Source: Saccharofermentans sp.
Lineage (GTDB): Bacteria > Bacillota > Clostridia > Saccharofermentanales > Saccharofermentanaceae
DNA length: 64,000 nucleotides
NCBI GenBank assembly: GCA_024403695.1
Contig: JAKSRI010000002.1
Coordinates: forward strand, 1 to 64,000
Reading direction: 5' to 3'
In this document: positions 16,162 to 25,977 of the stretch, one piece after another
Layout of the letters: each line of letters starts with the position of its first letter
Position numbering within the stretch: the first letter of the stretch is position 1
Program-made: the position numbers and the translations under genes
The notes under the pieces: generated by a model
Databases searched by the model: none
Seen by the model: only the letters and a program-made list of their open reading frames with translations
Told to the model about the DNA's origin: nothing

Positions 16162-16664
16162 TGGCTAAGAAGAGAATTGTTATTGCAGTATATGTAGAGA
16201 ATAAGTATGGTGTTCTCACACGTGTAACAAGCATGTTTACTCGTCGTGGTTTTAATATCGACACTCTCGCAGTGGGTGAGACAGAGATTCCTGAGTACTC
16301 TAGAATTACTATTTCTATGAGTGTCGATGAGATTGAGCAGAAGCAGATTATTGACCAGCTTAATAAGCTCTATAACGTAAGAAAAGTTGAAGTTATCGAT
16401 GATGAGATGGGAATCAGAAGAGAGCTTCTTCTTCTTAAGGTTAAGAATAATCCAGAGACAAGATCTGATGTTAAGGATTGTGTTGAAGCTTTCAGAGCAA
16501 AGATTGTTGACTATAACGCAGAGTCCCTTTGCCTGGAGTTAACAGGTGACACTAACAAGATTAATGCAATGATTGATAATATGAAGCCATTTGGCATCAT
16601 TGAACTTTGCAGAACAGGTGTTGTTGCTATCGAGAGAGGTCCAGAGGGTATTCTCTCCAAATAA
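16161..16664 (+). CDS. ilvN: Acetolactate synthase small (regulatory) subunit
   Basis: A 167-residue regulatory subunit with an N-terminal ACT domain (VYVENKYGVLTRVTSMFTRRGFNIDTLAVG) that binds valine and gives feedback inhibition, and the usual C-terminal domain (SLCLELTGDTNKINAMID, PFGIIELCRTGVVAIERG). Its ATG overlaps the ilvB stop codon, so translation is coupled. Length is typical. Confidence 0.95.
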   Translation: MAKKRIVIAVYVENKYGVLTRVTSMFTRRGFNIDTLAVGETEIPEYSRITISMSVDEIEQKQIIDQLNKLYNVRKVEVIDDEMGIRRELLLLKVKNNPETRSDVKDCVEAFRAKIVDYNAESLCLELTGDTNKINAMIDNMKPFGIIELCRTGVVAIERGPEGILSK

Positions 16665-16704
16665 TCGACGGCAGTCTTATATAAATAAAAAATATTATTA
16701 CGGC

Positions 16705-16733
16705 AAGACAAATCAGTTTTATCGCGCTATAAT
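16705..16733 (+). promoter_or_regulatory. Possible internal promoter for ilvC
   Basis: AAGACA (16705-16710), 17 bp, TATAAT (16728-16733) in the 114-base gap between ilvN and ilvC. The -35 box is a 4/6 match. No terminator separates the genes, so ilvC may be read both from here and from the T-box promoter. Confidence 0.4.
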
Positions 16734-16772
16734 TGTTAAGTTATAAATTATGTAAACCAATTTCGGAGGTAA

Positions 16773-17798
<1,026 letters not shown>

Positions 17799-17822
17799 TT
17801 TTAGTTTAGCTTATGGATTACA

Positions 17823-17855
17823 GGCCGCTGCGTAGTTTTACGTGGCGGCTTTTTA
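17823..17855 (+). terminator. ilvC terminator
   Basis: GGCCGCTGCGTA (17823-17834) pairs with TACGTGGCGGCT (17839-17850), then TTTTA. Confidence 0.9.
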
Positions 17856-17894
17856 TTTGGGTTTGAGGTTGTTTGATGCTGATTAAGTGTGAAT

Positions 17895-17984
17895 TTCAGA
17901 CTTATACAAAATTTTTAAAATAAGTCTGAAAAAATCTAAATAAGGCTGAAACTAATACTCAACTTCCGCCATGTGGAGTATAAT
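17895..17984 (+). promoter_or_regulatory. ilvD upstream region with three TTCAGA-type boxes and a -10
   Basis: TTCAGACTTAT (17895-17905) and ATAAGTCTGAA (17920-17930) form an inverted repeat; TAAGGCTGAA (17941-17950) is a near copy of 17921-17930 exactly 20 bp on, two helical turns. The TTCAGA core matches the centre of the CodY box (TTCWGA), and CodY senses branched-chain amino acids in Firmicutes, so a CodY-type operator is plausible. A TATAAT lies at 17979-17984. Confidence 0.45.
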
Positions 17985-18023
17985 AGTGTGGTTGTTTATA
18001 AAAATAGAAGGAAGGGTAACCCC

Positions 18024-19685
18024 ATGATTAAAGATACAATTGTAGACGGTTTTATTAACGCGCCTCACAGATCACTTTACAATGCACTTGGTCTCACAAA
18101 GGAAGAACTCGAGAGACCAATCATCGGTATCGTTAGTTCTTATAATGAGATTGTTCCTGGTCACATGAACATCGACAAGATTGTTGAAGCAGTTAAGCTC
18201 GGTGTTGCTATGGCAGGTGGTACTCCAATCGTTTTCCCAGCAATCGCTGTTTGTGACGGTATTGCAATGGGTCATAAGGGTATGAAGTACTCACTCGTTA
18301 CACGTGACCTTATCGCTGATTCCACAGAGTCTATGGTAAATGCTCACGGTTTTGACGGACTTGTTATGGTTCCTAACTGTGATAAGAACGTTCCTGGTCT
18401 TCTTATGGCTGCTGCAAGACTTAACATTCCTACTGTGTTTGTAAGTGGTGGTCCAATGCTTGCTGGTCGTGTAGATGGTAAGAAGCGTTCACTTTCTGCT
18501 ATGTTCGAGGCTACTGGTGCTTATGCAGCTGGTAAGATCGACGACGCTAAGCTTCGTGAGTTTGAGGAGAAGGTTTGCCCAACTTGTGGTTCCTGCTCTG
18601 GTATGTATACAGCAAACTCCATGAACTGCCTTACAGAGGTTATGGGAATGGGTCTTAAGGGTAACGGTACAATTCCTGCAGTTTACTCTTCCAGAATTCA
18701 GCTCGCTAAGCACGCTGGTATGCAGGTTATGGAGTGTGTTCGTAAGAACATCCGTCCAAGAGATATTCTTACTAAGGAAGCATTTGAGAACGCTATTGCA
18801 GCTGATATGGCAATTGGATGTTCTACAAATAGTATGCTTCATATCCCAGCTATCGCTAACGAGTGCGGAATCGAGATTGACCTCGAGCACGTAAACGATA
18901 TTTCTGAGAGAACACCAAACATCTGTCATCTTGCTCCTGCAGGCCCTACATATATGGAGGACCTTAACGAGGCTGGTGGTATCTATGCTGTTATTAAGGA
19001 ACTTATCGATGCAGGCTTGTTTAATGGCGATGTTATGACAGTAACAGGCAAGACAATGAGCGAGAATGTTGCTGACTGTGACGTTAAGGATCCAGAGGTT
19101 ATTCGTCCTCTTGATAATCCATTTACTAAGACAGGTGGTCTCGCAATTCTTAAGGGTAACCTTGCACCAGACGGATGCGTTGTTAAGAGATCCGCTGTTG
19201 CTCCTGAAATGCTTGTTCATGAGGGTCCAGCACGCTGCTTCAATTCTGAGGAAGAGGCTATCGCATTTATCTACTCTGGTAAGGTTCAGCCAGGTGACGT
19301 TATCGTAATCCGTTACGAGGGTCCTGCAGGTGGTCCTGGAATGCGCGAAATGCTCTCACCAACATCCGCTATCGCTGGTGCGGGTCTTGATAAGGACGTT
19401 GCTCTTATTACAGACGGTCGTTTCTCAGGCGCTACAAGAGGTGCTTCTATCGGTCACGTAAGTCCAGAGGCAGTAAGTGGCGGTACTATTGCATATGTTA
19501 AGGATGGCGATATTATTTCCATTAATATTCCTGAGTATAAGATTAGCCTTAAGGTTTCTGATGAGGAACTTGCTGAGAGAAAGAAGACAATGAATATCGA
19601 GAGCAATAAGGAGCTTACAGGTTATCTTAAGAGATATTCCAAGATGGTTTCTTCTGCTGATAAGGGAGCTATTATTAATGTCTGA
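18024..19685 (+). CDS. ilvD: Dihydroxy-acid dehydratase
   Basis: A 553-residue iron-sulfur enzyme making the 2-keto acid precursors of valine and isoleucine. The ATG at 18024 ([18 protein letters not shown]) is chosen because it matches family starts and follows GAAGGAAGGG; upstream codons overlap the -10 box. Cluster cysteines are visible in PNCDKNVPG and [18 protein letters not shown]. The conserved [20 protein letters not shown] is near the C-terminus. The next gene starts 8 bases before its end. Confidence 0.95.
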   Translation: MIKDTIVDGFINAPHRSLYNALGLTKEELERPIIGIVSSYNEIVPGHMNIDKIVEAVKLGVAMAGGTPIVFPAIAVCDGIAMGHKGMKYSLVTRDLIADSTESMVNAHGFDGLVMVPNCDKNVPGLLMAAARLNIPTVFVSGGPMLAGRVDGKKRSLSAMFEATGAYAAGKIDDAKLREFEEKVCPTCGSCSGMYTANSMNCLTEVMGMGLKGNGTIPAVYSSRIQLAKHAGMQVMECVRKNIRPRDILTKEAFENAIAADMAIGCSTNSMLHIPAIANECGIEIDLEHVNDISERTPNICHLAPAGPTYMEDLNEAGGIYAVIKELIDAGLFNGDVMTVTGKTMSENVADCDVKDPEVIRPLDNPFTKTGGLAILKGNLAPDGCVVKRSAVAPEMLVHEGPARCFNSEEEAIAFIYSGKVQPGDVIVIRYEGPAGGPGMREMLSPTSAIAGAGLDKDVALITDGRFSGATRGASIGHVSPEAVSGGTIAYVKDGDIISINIPEYKISLKVSDEELAERKKTMNIESNKELTGYLKRYSKMVSSADKGAIINV

Positions 19686-20880
19686 ATTACTTCGTCAAAT
19701 TGATTCAATCGCATTATTCAGAGGGGTTCGCTACCGCGAGCCCCTTAACAGCTTATGCGAGTTTTTGCAGAAGATGGAAGCTGGATATACAATCGATGAG
19801 ATGATTGCTGCGTATTCCAGTTTTGTATCTTCTTTATACTGGCAGAGAAGCGATGCTGATTTGTCAGCTGCCATCTGGGATGCACTCGTTGTGGATATGA
19901 ATCCATTCTTGCGTCATAGAATTAATGAAATTGTTAATCCTGATGAGGCTACTAAGCTTAGTACACTTATCACTTTGACTGCTGAGCGTGAGCTCGATTT
20001 GTTAACAGAGATTGGTTCTTATACATCAACTAAGTTCAAAAATGAGATGTATTACGATGGATATCTTCCTGATTTTAGAAGTTCTCATATCGACTTCAAG
20101 GAAAGATATATGGACCTTATCGAGAACATAGCTACTAAGGGTTACGGAATGTATTCTAAGTATCTTATGTTCAAGATTGATGATGGTGAGGTTACACCGG
20201 TAAAGCATCCGGACCCTATTTGTACAGACGATCTTTTCTGCTATGAGATGCAGAGGGAGAAGGTTCTAAATAACACTAAGGCATTTCTTGCAGGTAAGCC
20301 TGCAGCGGATGTATTCCTTTATGGTGATGCTGGTACAGGAAAATCTTCTACGGTTAAGGCTGTGGCAAGAGAATTTCAGGAACAGGGACTTCGTTTGGTG
20401 GAGATTCCTAAGCCTGAACTTGATCACCTTTCTGATGTAATCGAGAAGTTATCACAGATTCCAATGAAGTTTATTCTCTTTATTGATGACATTACATTTG
20501 ATGCCGATGACGATAGAATTGGTATACTCAAGAGTATTCTTGAGGGTGCTGCTTCTGGTGACAGAAAGAATATTGTTATCTATGCTACATCTAATCGTCG
20601 TCACATGATTAAGGAGACGTTCTCTTCTAGAAGTGATGAGATTCATGCGTCTGATACAATCGCAGAGCAGACATCTCTTAGTGAGAGATTTGGGCTTAGA
20701 ATTCTCTTTGAGAAGCCTAATAAGTTCACCTTTATCGACATTATTAAGAACATGTGCAATGCACGTGGTATCGCATATGATGAGAAGGAACTCGAACTTA
20801 AAGCTGAGCAAGCTGCCTTAAGAGCAGGTGGAAGATCTAACAGACTTGCAAGACAGTTTGTCGATTCGTTGGGTTGCTGA
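19678..20880 (+). CDS. DUF815 family AAA-like ATPase
   Basis: A 400-residue ATPase. The N-terminal 190 residues are helical; Walker [10 protein letters not shown] is at about 217-225 and Walker B FILFIDDI at about 262-269; [10 protein letters not shown] and [10 protein letters not shown], then SLSERFG, are characteristic of DUF815. No membrane region. The cellular role of the family is not known. It overlaps ilvD by 8 bases, so it is translated from the same message, but link to amino acid synthesis is unclear. Confidence 0.85.
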   Translation: MSELLRQIDSIALFRGVRYREPLNSLCEFLQKMEAGYTIDEMIAAYSSFVSSLYWQRSDADLSAAIWDALVVDMNPFLRHRINEIVNPDEATKLSTLITLTAERELDLLTEIGSYTSTKFKNEMYYDGYLPDFRSSHIDFKERYMDLIENIATKGYGMYSKYLMFKIDDGEVTPVKHPDPICTDDLFCYEMQREKVLNNTKAFLAGKPAADVFLYGDAGTGKSSTVKAVAREFQEQGLRLVEIPKPELDHLSDVIEKLSQIPMKFILFIDDITFDADDDRIGILKSILEGAASGDRKNIVIYATSNRRHMIKETFSSRSDEIHASDTIAEQTSLSERFGLRILFEKPNKFTFIDIIKNMCNARGIAYDEKELELKAEQAALRAGGRSNRLARQFVDSLGC

Positions 20881-20974
20881 TACTTAATTTGCCAAAATGG
20901 ATATATAAATTGGAGTAATTTATTTGTATATTTGTGTTGCCTTTGAGGGACATTATTTGTTTGGAGGACTAATT

Positions 20975-21502
20975 ATGAAGAACTTTAAGAAGATTATGGC
21001 AGGCGCTCTTATGCTTAGCATGCTTTTCTCATTTACAGCATGTGGCAAGAAAATCGAGAAGATTGACGATGGTGATCTTACAGACGCTATGGAAGATGAG
21101 CTCGGTTGGGATGAGGATGATGAGTATAGAGAGCATAAGGATTATGAGATCTGGGGAACAAACTTTGACGATGTAGATGATCCATATATCTATGATCTTG
21201 ATTCTCATATTCAGGGTATGGATGATTCCCTCTTTATCTCATATTCAATCTTTGATGATGAGGAAGAGGCTGAAGAGTATTTCCTTCTTTACTATGATGT
21301 ATGGGCAAAGGATAACAAGGAAGTTCCTAGCAAGTATTCCAAGAACAATTATGGATATTTTATCGAGTATGTTAAGCAGGATGATGCTTTCCATGCTTAT
21401 TACTATGCAGAAGACATGGTATTAGAAGTTGCAGCTTATGAGGAAGATGATGTAAAGGATCTTGTTAAGTTCCTTAAGGCTATCGGATATCCAGTTAAGT
21501 AA
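20975..21502 (+). CDS. Acidic lipoprotein, remote member of a local family
   Basis: A 175-residue lipoprotein; the ATG at 20975 follows TTTGGAGGA and gives a clean signal (MKNFKKIMAGALMLSMLFS, lipobox FTAC). The mature part is very acidic (runs of Asp/Glu, Tyr-rich) and has a single region with SYSIFDDEEEAEEYFLLYY, resembling the SxxFKDxxxAExxF segment of the lipoproteins at 43181-56405. It is shorter than those and the only one on the plus strand. Function unknown. Confidence 0.8.
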   Translation: MKNFKKIMAGALMLSMLFSFTACGKKIEKIDDGDLTDAMEDELGWDEDDEYREHKDYEIWGTNFDDVDDPYIYDLDSHIQGMDDSLFISYSIFDDEEEAEEYFLLYYDVWAKDNKEVPSKYSKNNYGYFIEYVKQDDAFHAYYYAEDMVLEVAAYEEDDVKDLVKFLKAIGYPVK

Positions 21503-21523
21503 TTAACATCAAATTAGCACTAT

Positions 21524-21558
21524 GAGAGAGTTCAGACTATTGTCTGGGCTCTCTTTTT
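21524..21558 (+). terminator. Terminator after the 20975 lipoprotein
   Basis: GAGAGAGTTCAGAC (21524-21537) pairs with GTCTGGGCTCTC (21542-21553), followed by five T. Confidence 0.85.
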
Positions 21559-21609
21559 GTTTGCTCCCGTGTATTGTAAAATTAGATGGTAACTGAGGAG
21601 GAATTATTT

Positions 21610-23928
21610 ATGGACTCTATTGATATTAACAAGGTTATTTCTGAGATGACTCTCGAGGAGAAGGCGCTGTTATTAAGCGGCGAGACTTTCTTCAGAACAC
21701 GTAAATTAGATAAGTATGGAATTCCTCACATGCAGTTGCTTGATGGTGGTACCGGTCTTAACTTTGAGCAGTTGTTTGGCGACTGGTTCCGTGATGATAT
21801 TCTAGCTAACCCAGAGTTTAAATATGAGCAGTTCGAGAGAGTAATTCTTAACTTCTTTGAGAAAGAGAAACTCCTACCAGAGGACATGCCTGTTTATGAT
21901 TTCGTGCTCGATGGCATGAAGAAGAAACTTGGCACAGAGGACATTATGCCTCTTGGTTGTTATCCTCCAGGCATTCTTCTTGGATCCACATGGAATAAGG
22001 ACGTCATCCGTAATGTTGGTGATGCGCTCGGAATGGAAGCAAGAAAGTATGGAATAGACTGCTTGCTCGGAACGCCTAACGTGAATCTGTTAAGGGAGCC
22101 ACGTAACGGAAGATTCTTTGAAGGTTATTCGGAGGACCCATATCTGGCAGGTGAACTTGGTTCTCAGATGGTAGCTGGCGTTGAAGGTCGTGGAGTGGCA
22201 TCTGATGTTAAGCATTTCGCGGCAAATAATCTGGAAATAAATAGAATCGGAATTGATCAGCACATATCTCAGAGAACGCTGGAGGAGATGTATCTCCCTG
22301 GCTTTCAGAAGTGCCTTAAAGCGGGTGCGGCTACTGTAATGACCTCGTATCCATCTATTAATGGACAGCACTGTACAGAGCATCCATGGCTGCTTAGAGA
22401 TGTACTCCGCGAACGATGGGGTTATGAAGGCCTTAATATGACTGACTGGGGCGCATGTACAGGTAAGACGGGTGACTCGGTGGAGGCTGGTATAGATCTC
22501 ATGATGCCTGGTCCATGGCCACATGAAGATATTGTGGAGGCTGTTAATGAGGGTCGACTTTCCATGAAGAATCTCGATGAAGCAGTAACCAGAATGTTGG
22601 AGTTCATTAACAAATATTCATACGAGATAAATGCGGTTAGTGATGTTGATAATAAGTCATTCCTGGAGATTGGAGACAAGGCAAATTATGAGGCTGTAGC
22701 ACAGGGTGCAGTTCTTCTTAAGAATAACGGCAGTCTTCCTTTGTCTCAGGATGCGGTGCCAGTTCTGTATGGTAATTCCACTTTGAGGATTTATGGTGAC
22801 GGTTCTGCTCAGGTTTATACCAGCAGATATGGTGATTTTACTAAGACTATACCGGGCCTTCTCGTGGAGGATGACGCCGCTTTCATGTGTGAGAATGCAG
22901 TTGCCCTTGTGGTTTGCAGTATGGGTTCTGGTGAAGGAAAGGATAGAGTAGACCTTAAGCTCGATGCGGAGACTATTATGCGTCTGCGTCATTTGCGAGA
23001 TTTGCGCGAAAGTGGTGCTAAGGGAAAAATCTTCCTCCTGCTTAACGTGCCAGGTCCGGTAGAGCTGGGAGAGTTTATTGATGATATTGATGCGGCGCTG
23101 TCTATCTATTATCCAGGTGGAATGGGAGTGCAGGTTGTCACTGATATTATGTATGGGAAGGTGAATCCATCGGGTCATCTCACATGTACATGGCCAGTTC
23201 GTTATGAGGATACGCCAGCGTTCCTTTGCTATCCTGATGGATATCACTGCAACTACGGCGAGGGTATATTTGTAGGATACAGAGGATACCAGAAGAGAAA
23301 GCTCGCTCCTATGTTCCCGTTTGGCTGGGGATTAAGTTATACAACATTTAAGCTCTCAGATATAAATATAGATAGCCATCAATGTGTGGAGGGCGATAAA
23401 ATCAACGTCGCATATAAGGTTACTAATACAGGTAAGATGGACGGTTATGCTGTAGTTCAGCTGTATATCTCTGATAAAGTCAGCAAGGTGAATAAGCCGG
23501 TTCGCGAACTTAAGGGATTCGAGAAAATGTATATCCCAGCAGGAGAGACAGTAACATCTTCAATCACTATAAATTATAGTGATCTTGCTTCTTATGACGA
23601 TGACCTGATGAAGTGGATTGTCGAGGATGGCGAGTATGAGATAGCACTTGGATTTAACTGTGATGATATGGAAGTATCTGAAGTTATCAGAGTAATGGAT
23701 GGTGCACCTGAATACCGCCTTGGTGTGCATATGACTTTTGATGAGTTGGGCAAATATCCACAGCTGAGGGAAGTTCTCATTAAAGATATCATTGATAATG
23801 GTGACGTGCCTGTATTTGTAACTGTTAATGAGCGATACACTCCTGCTAACAGGATTAATTCTGTATATCCGAACGCAGATAAGTATTCTAATTTTATAAA
23901 AGCCTGTAACGACTATTTGAAGGAGTAA
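21610..23928 (+). CDS. Cytoplasmic GH3 beta-glucosidase-like enzyme
   Basis: A 772-residue glycoside hydrolase family 3 protein without signal peptide. The ATG at 21610 follows GAGGAGG by 8 bases; an ATG 24 bases upstream has none. The N-terminal barrel has GRFFEGYSEDPYLAG, DVKHFAANN (Lys-His substrate motif) and NMTDWGAC, where the Asp is the nucleophile. The C-terminal sandwich has PSGHLTCTWP and MFPFGWGLSYTTF, then a fibronectin-III-like domain (VTNTGKMDGYAVVQLYI). A further 60-residue tail (from VHMTFDELGKYPQLREVL) is common in Firmicute members. It probably hydrolyses imported oligosaccharides. The MATE gene starts 1 base later. Confidence 0.9.
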   Translation: MDSIDINKVISEMTLEEKALLLSGETFFRTRKLDKYGIPHMQLLDGGTGLNFEQLFGDWFRDDILANPEFKYEQFERVILNFFEKEKLLPEDMPVYDFVLDGMKKKLGTEDIMPLGCYPPGILLGSTWNKDVIRNVGDALGMEARKYGIDCLLGTPNVNLLREPRNGRFFEGYSEDPYLAGELGSQMVAGVEGRGVASDVKHFAANNLEINRIGIDQHISQRTLEEMYLPGFQKCLKAGAATVMTSYPSINGQHCTEHPWLLRDVLRERWGYEGLNMTDWGACTGKTGDSVEAGIDLMMPGPWPHEDIVEAVNEGRLSMKNLDEAVTRMLEFINKYSYEINAVSDVDNKSFLEIGDKANYEAVAQGAVLLKNNGSLPLSQDAVPVLYGNSTLRIYGDGSAQVYTSRYGDFTKTIPGLLVEDDAAFMCENAVALVVCSMGSGEGKDRVDLKLDAETIMRLRHLRDLRESGAKGKIFLLLNVPGPVELGEFIDDIDAALSIYYPGGMGVQVVTDIMYGKVNPSGHLTCTWPVRYEDTPAFLCYPDGYHCNYGEGIFVGYRGYQKRKLAPMFPFGWGLSYTTFKLSDINIDSHQCVEGDKINVAYKVTNTGKMDGYAVVQLYISDKVSKVNKPVRELKGFEKMYIPAGETVTSSITINYSDLASYDDDLMKWIVEDGEYEIALGFNCDDMEVSEVIRVMDGAPEYRLGVHMTFDELGKYPQLREVLIKDIIDNGDVPVFVTVNERYTPANRINSVYPNADKYSNFIKACNDYLKE

Positions 23929-23929
23929 T

Positions 23930-25288
23930 ATGGAGAAGAATAATTTAACTAAGAATTTCTATAAAGAATTGTTTGCACTCTCAGTGCCACTGGCTCTTCA
24001 GGAACTGCTGATGTCGCTGGTAGGTGCATCTGATGCGCTTATGCTGGGACGTCTTACACAGGAATCAATTTCCGCAGTATCTCTCGCCAATCAGGTGTCA
24101 TTTGTAATGACTCTTTTTACTATGGCAATAACCGGATCAATTAGCATTCTTATTGCTCAGTATTATGGAAAGGGCGACAAGGAAACCGTTAAGAAACTGC
24201 TGTGTATGTGCATCAGATATGTACTGGTTGTTTCTCTTATATTTTTCTCGTTGGCATTCTTCATTCCAGACAGGCTAATGATGCTTCTTACAAACGAGAA
24301 GTCACTCATAGATATAGGAAGCAGCTATCTTAGAATCGTCAGTTTCTCATATATCTTCCTAGGACTTTCCCAGTGCTACGTAATGCTTATGAGAATCGAT
24401 GGAAGAGTCAAGATGAGCGTATGCATCTCTGCTGTTACTGTAGTGGTCGATATGGTGGCAGATTTTTTCCTTATTTATGGTGTTGGTGGAATTCCTGCTC
24501 TTGGTGCTGATGGTTCTGCTTACTCTACAATAGTGGTGGAAGTAATCGCTTTCGTATGGTGTCTTGTGGCGTCTTATGCTCCTGGGAAGGTTCATCCAGA
24601 TGCTAAGGGGCTCATGTCCTCTAACCACATGTTGGAGAAGGACTTTATTAAGATCGCACTTCCTATGCTGGCGTCCTGCCTTTCGTGGGGATTAAGCATG
24701 ACCGCGCACTCTGCCATTATTGGCCACATGGGTGTTAATGCGACGGCGGCTTTCTCCGTGACTAACGTGGCCACCTCTCTTATTCAGTGCGTAAGTCAGG
24801 GTTTCTCTCAGGGTGCTGGAGTGCTCCTTGGCGGACTTCTTGGTAAAAACTTGCTGGATAAGGCCAAGGCATATGGTCGAAAGTGTTGGGACGTGGCCAT
24901 CGCCATCGGTGTTATTAACGCGGGCCTTCTCGGCATTGTAGGACCACTTGTTTATAAGTTCTATGTGCTGGAGCCAGGCGCCAAGCACTTCCTCGTCTAT
25001 ATGATTCTTTATAATCTGCTCTACATGTTCGCGTATTCATTTAATACCATGTTTACTGTGGGTGTGTTCCCAGCAGGTGGTGATGCCAAATATGATGCTA
25101 TTAGCGTGCTTATTGCTACATGGTGCATCGCGCTCCCAATCTCATTTGTTGGATGCTTTATTCTCAACTGGCCGGTTATGCTGGTTTATGCGGTGATGTG
25201 TGCGGATGAGATAGTTAAGTTTCCGTTCATTATTCCAAGATATAGAAAATATATATGGCTTAGAAATCTCACCAGGGAAGAGGTTTAA
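23930..25288 (+). CDS. MATE family efflux transporter
   Basis: A 452-residue membrane protein with 12 predicted helices in two halves. The first (LSVPLALQELLMSLVGASDALMLGRL) and seventh helix regions (IALPMLASCLSWGLSMTAHSAIIGHMG) show the MATE repeat. MATE proteins export drugs or metabolites using Na+ or H+. It follows the GH3 gene directly and its stop abuts the nnrE start, so the three form an operon. Substrate unknown. Confidence 0.9.
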   Translation: MEKNNLTKNFYKELFALSVPLALQELLMSLVGASDALMLGRLTQESISAVSLANQVSFVMTLFTMAITGSISILIAQYYGKGDKETVKKLLCMCIRYVLVVSLIFFSLAFFIPDRLMMLLTNEKSLIDIGSSYLRIVSFSYIFLGLSQCYVMLMRIDGRVKMSVCISAVTVVVDMVADFFLIYGVGGIPALGADGSAYSTIVVEVIAFVWCLVASYAPGKVHPDAKGLMSSNHMLEKDFIKIALPMLASCLSWGLSMTAHSAIIGHMGVNATAAFSVTNVATSLIQCVSQGFSQGAGVLLGGLLGKNLLDKAKAYGRKCWDVAIAIGVINAGLLGIVGPLVYKFYVLEPGAKHFLVYMILYNLLYMFAYSFNTMFTVGVFPAGGDAKYDAISVLIATWCIALPISFVGCFILNWPVMLVYAVMCADEIVKFPFIIPRYRKYIWLRNLTREEV

Positions 25289-25951
25289 ATGGTTTACGAG
25301 ACAGTTAGCACTAAGGTAATGCGCGAAAGTGACGCCTGGACTATAGAGCATCTCATTCCTTCAAAGGAATTGATGCAAAGGGCGGGAAACGGCATATATA
25401 CAGAGGTTGTAACATTGTTACAGGGGTGGAAAGCGCCTGTGGCGATAGTTTGTGGCAAGGGGAACAACGCTGGAGACGGCTTTGTAGTGGCATCTCTTCT
25501 TCAAATCCACGGAATCGACTGTAAGATATTCCTTTTATATCCGGATTCTTTTTCTGAAGATGGCAGACACTTCTTTGATATCTGTCTGAGCCAGGGCATA
25601 GAGTGGGAAGCTTTTACTGAGGAAACTTCTCTGGATGGTTACGCTATGGTAGTTGACTGCATATTTGGAACAGGAATCAAAGGAGATGCTAGAGGCCTTC
25701 CTGCCTGTGCTATTAATGCGATTAATTCCGCTGGGGCATCTGGTGCGAAAGTTATAAGTGCGGATATAAATAGTGGTCTTAATGGTGACACTGGACTTGG
25801 TGACCCTGCGGTTATTTCTGACCTCACTGTGTCTATCGGAACATATAAATATGGACACTTCACAGGTCGCTCTAAGGAAGTAATGCGCAGCAGAACAAAT
25901 GTCGATATTGGCATCGTAATTCAGGGCGAGATTATATATACTGAAGATTAA
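25289..25951 (+). CDS. nnrE: NAD(P)H-hydrate epimerase (YjeF N-terminal domain)
   Basis: A 220-residue stand-alone YjeF_N protein that epimerises damaged NAD(P)H hydrates for repair. Motifs: KELMQRAGNGIY at the start, CGKGNNAGDGFVVA (about 52-65) and DCIFGTGIKGDARG (about 113-126), with DINSGLNGDTG later. The usual C-terminal NnrD dehydratase domain is absent, so the dehydratase must be elsewhere. ATG comes immediately after the MATE stop. Confidence 0.88.
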   Translation: MVYETVSTKVMRESDAWTIEHLIPSKELMQRAGNGIYTEVVTLLQGWKAPVAIVCGKGNNAGDGFVVASLLQIHGIDCKIFLLYPDSFSEDGRHFFDICLSQGIEWEAFTEETSLDGYAMVVDCIFGTGIKGDARGLPACAINAINSAGASGAKVISADINSGLNGDTGLGDPAVISDLTVSIGTYKYGHFTGRSKEVMRSRTNVDIGIVIQGEIIYTED

Positions 25952-25977
25952 GTTTTATATTATTAGGAGCGAAGGTT

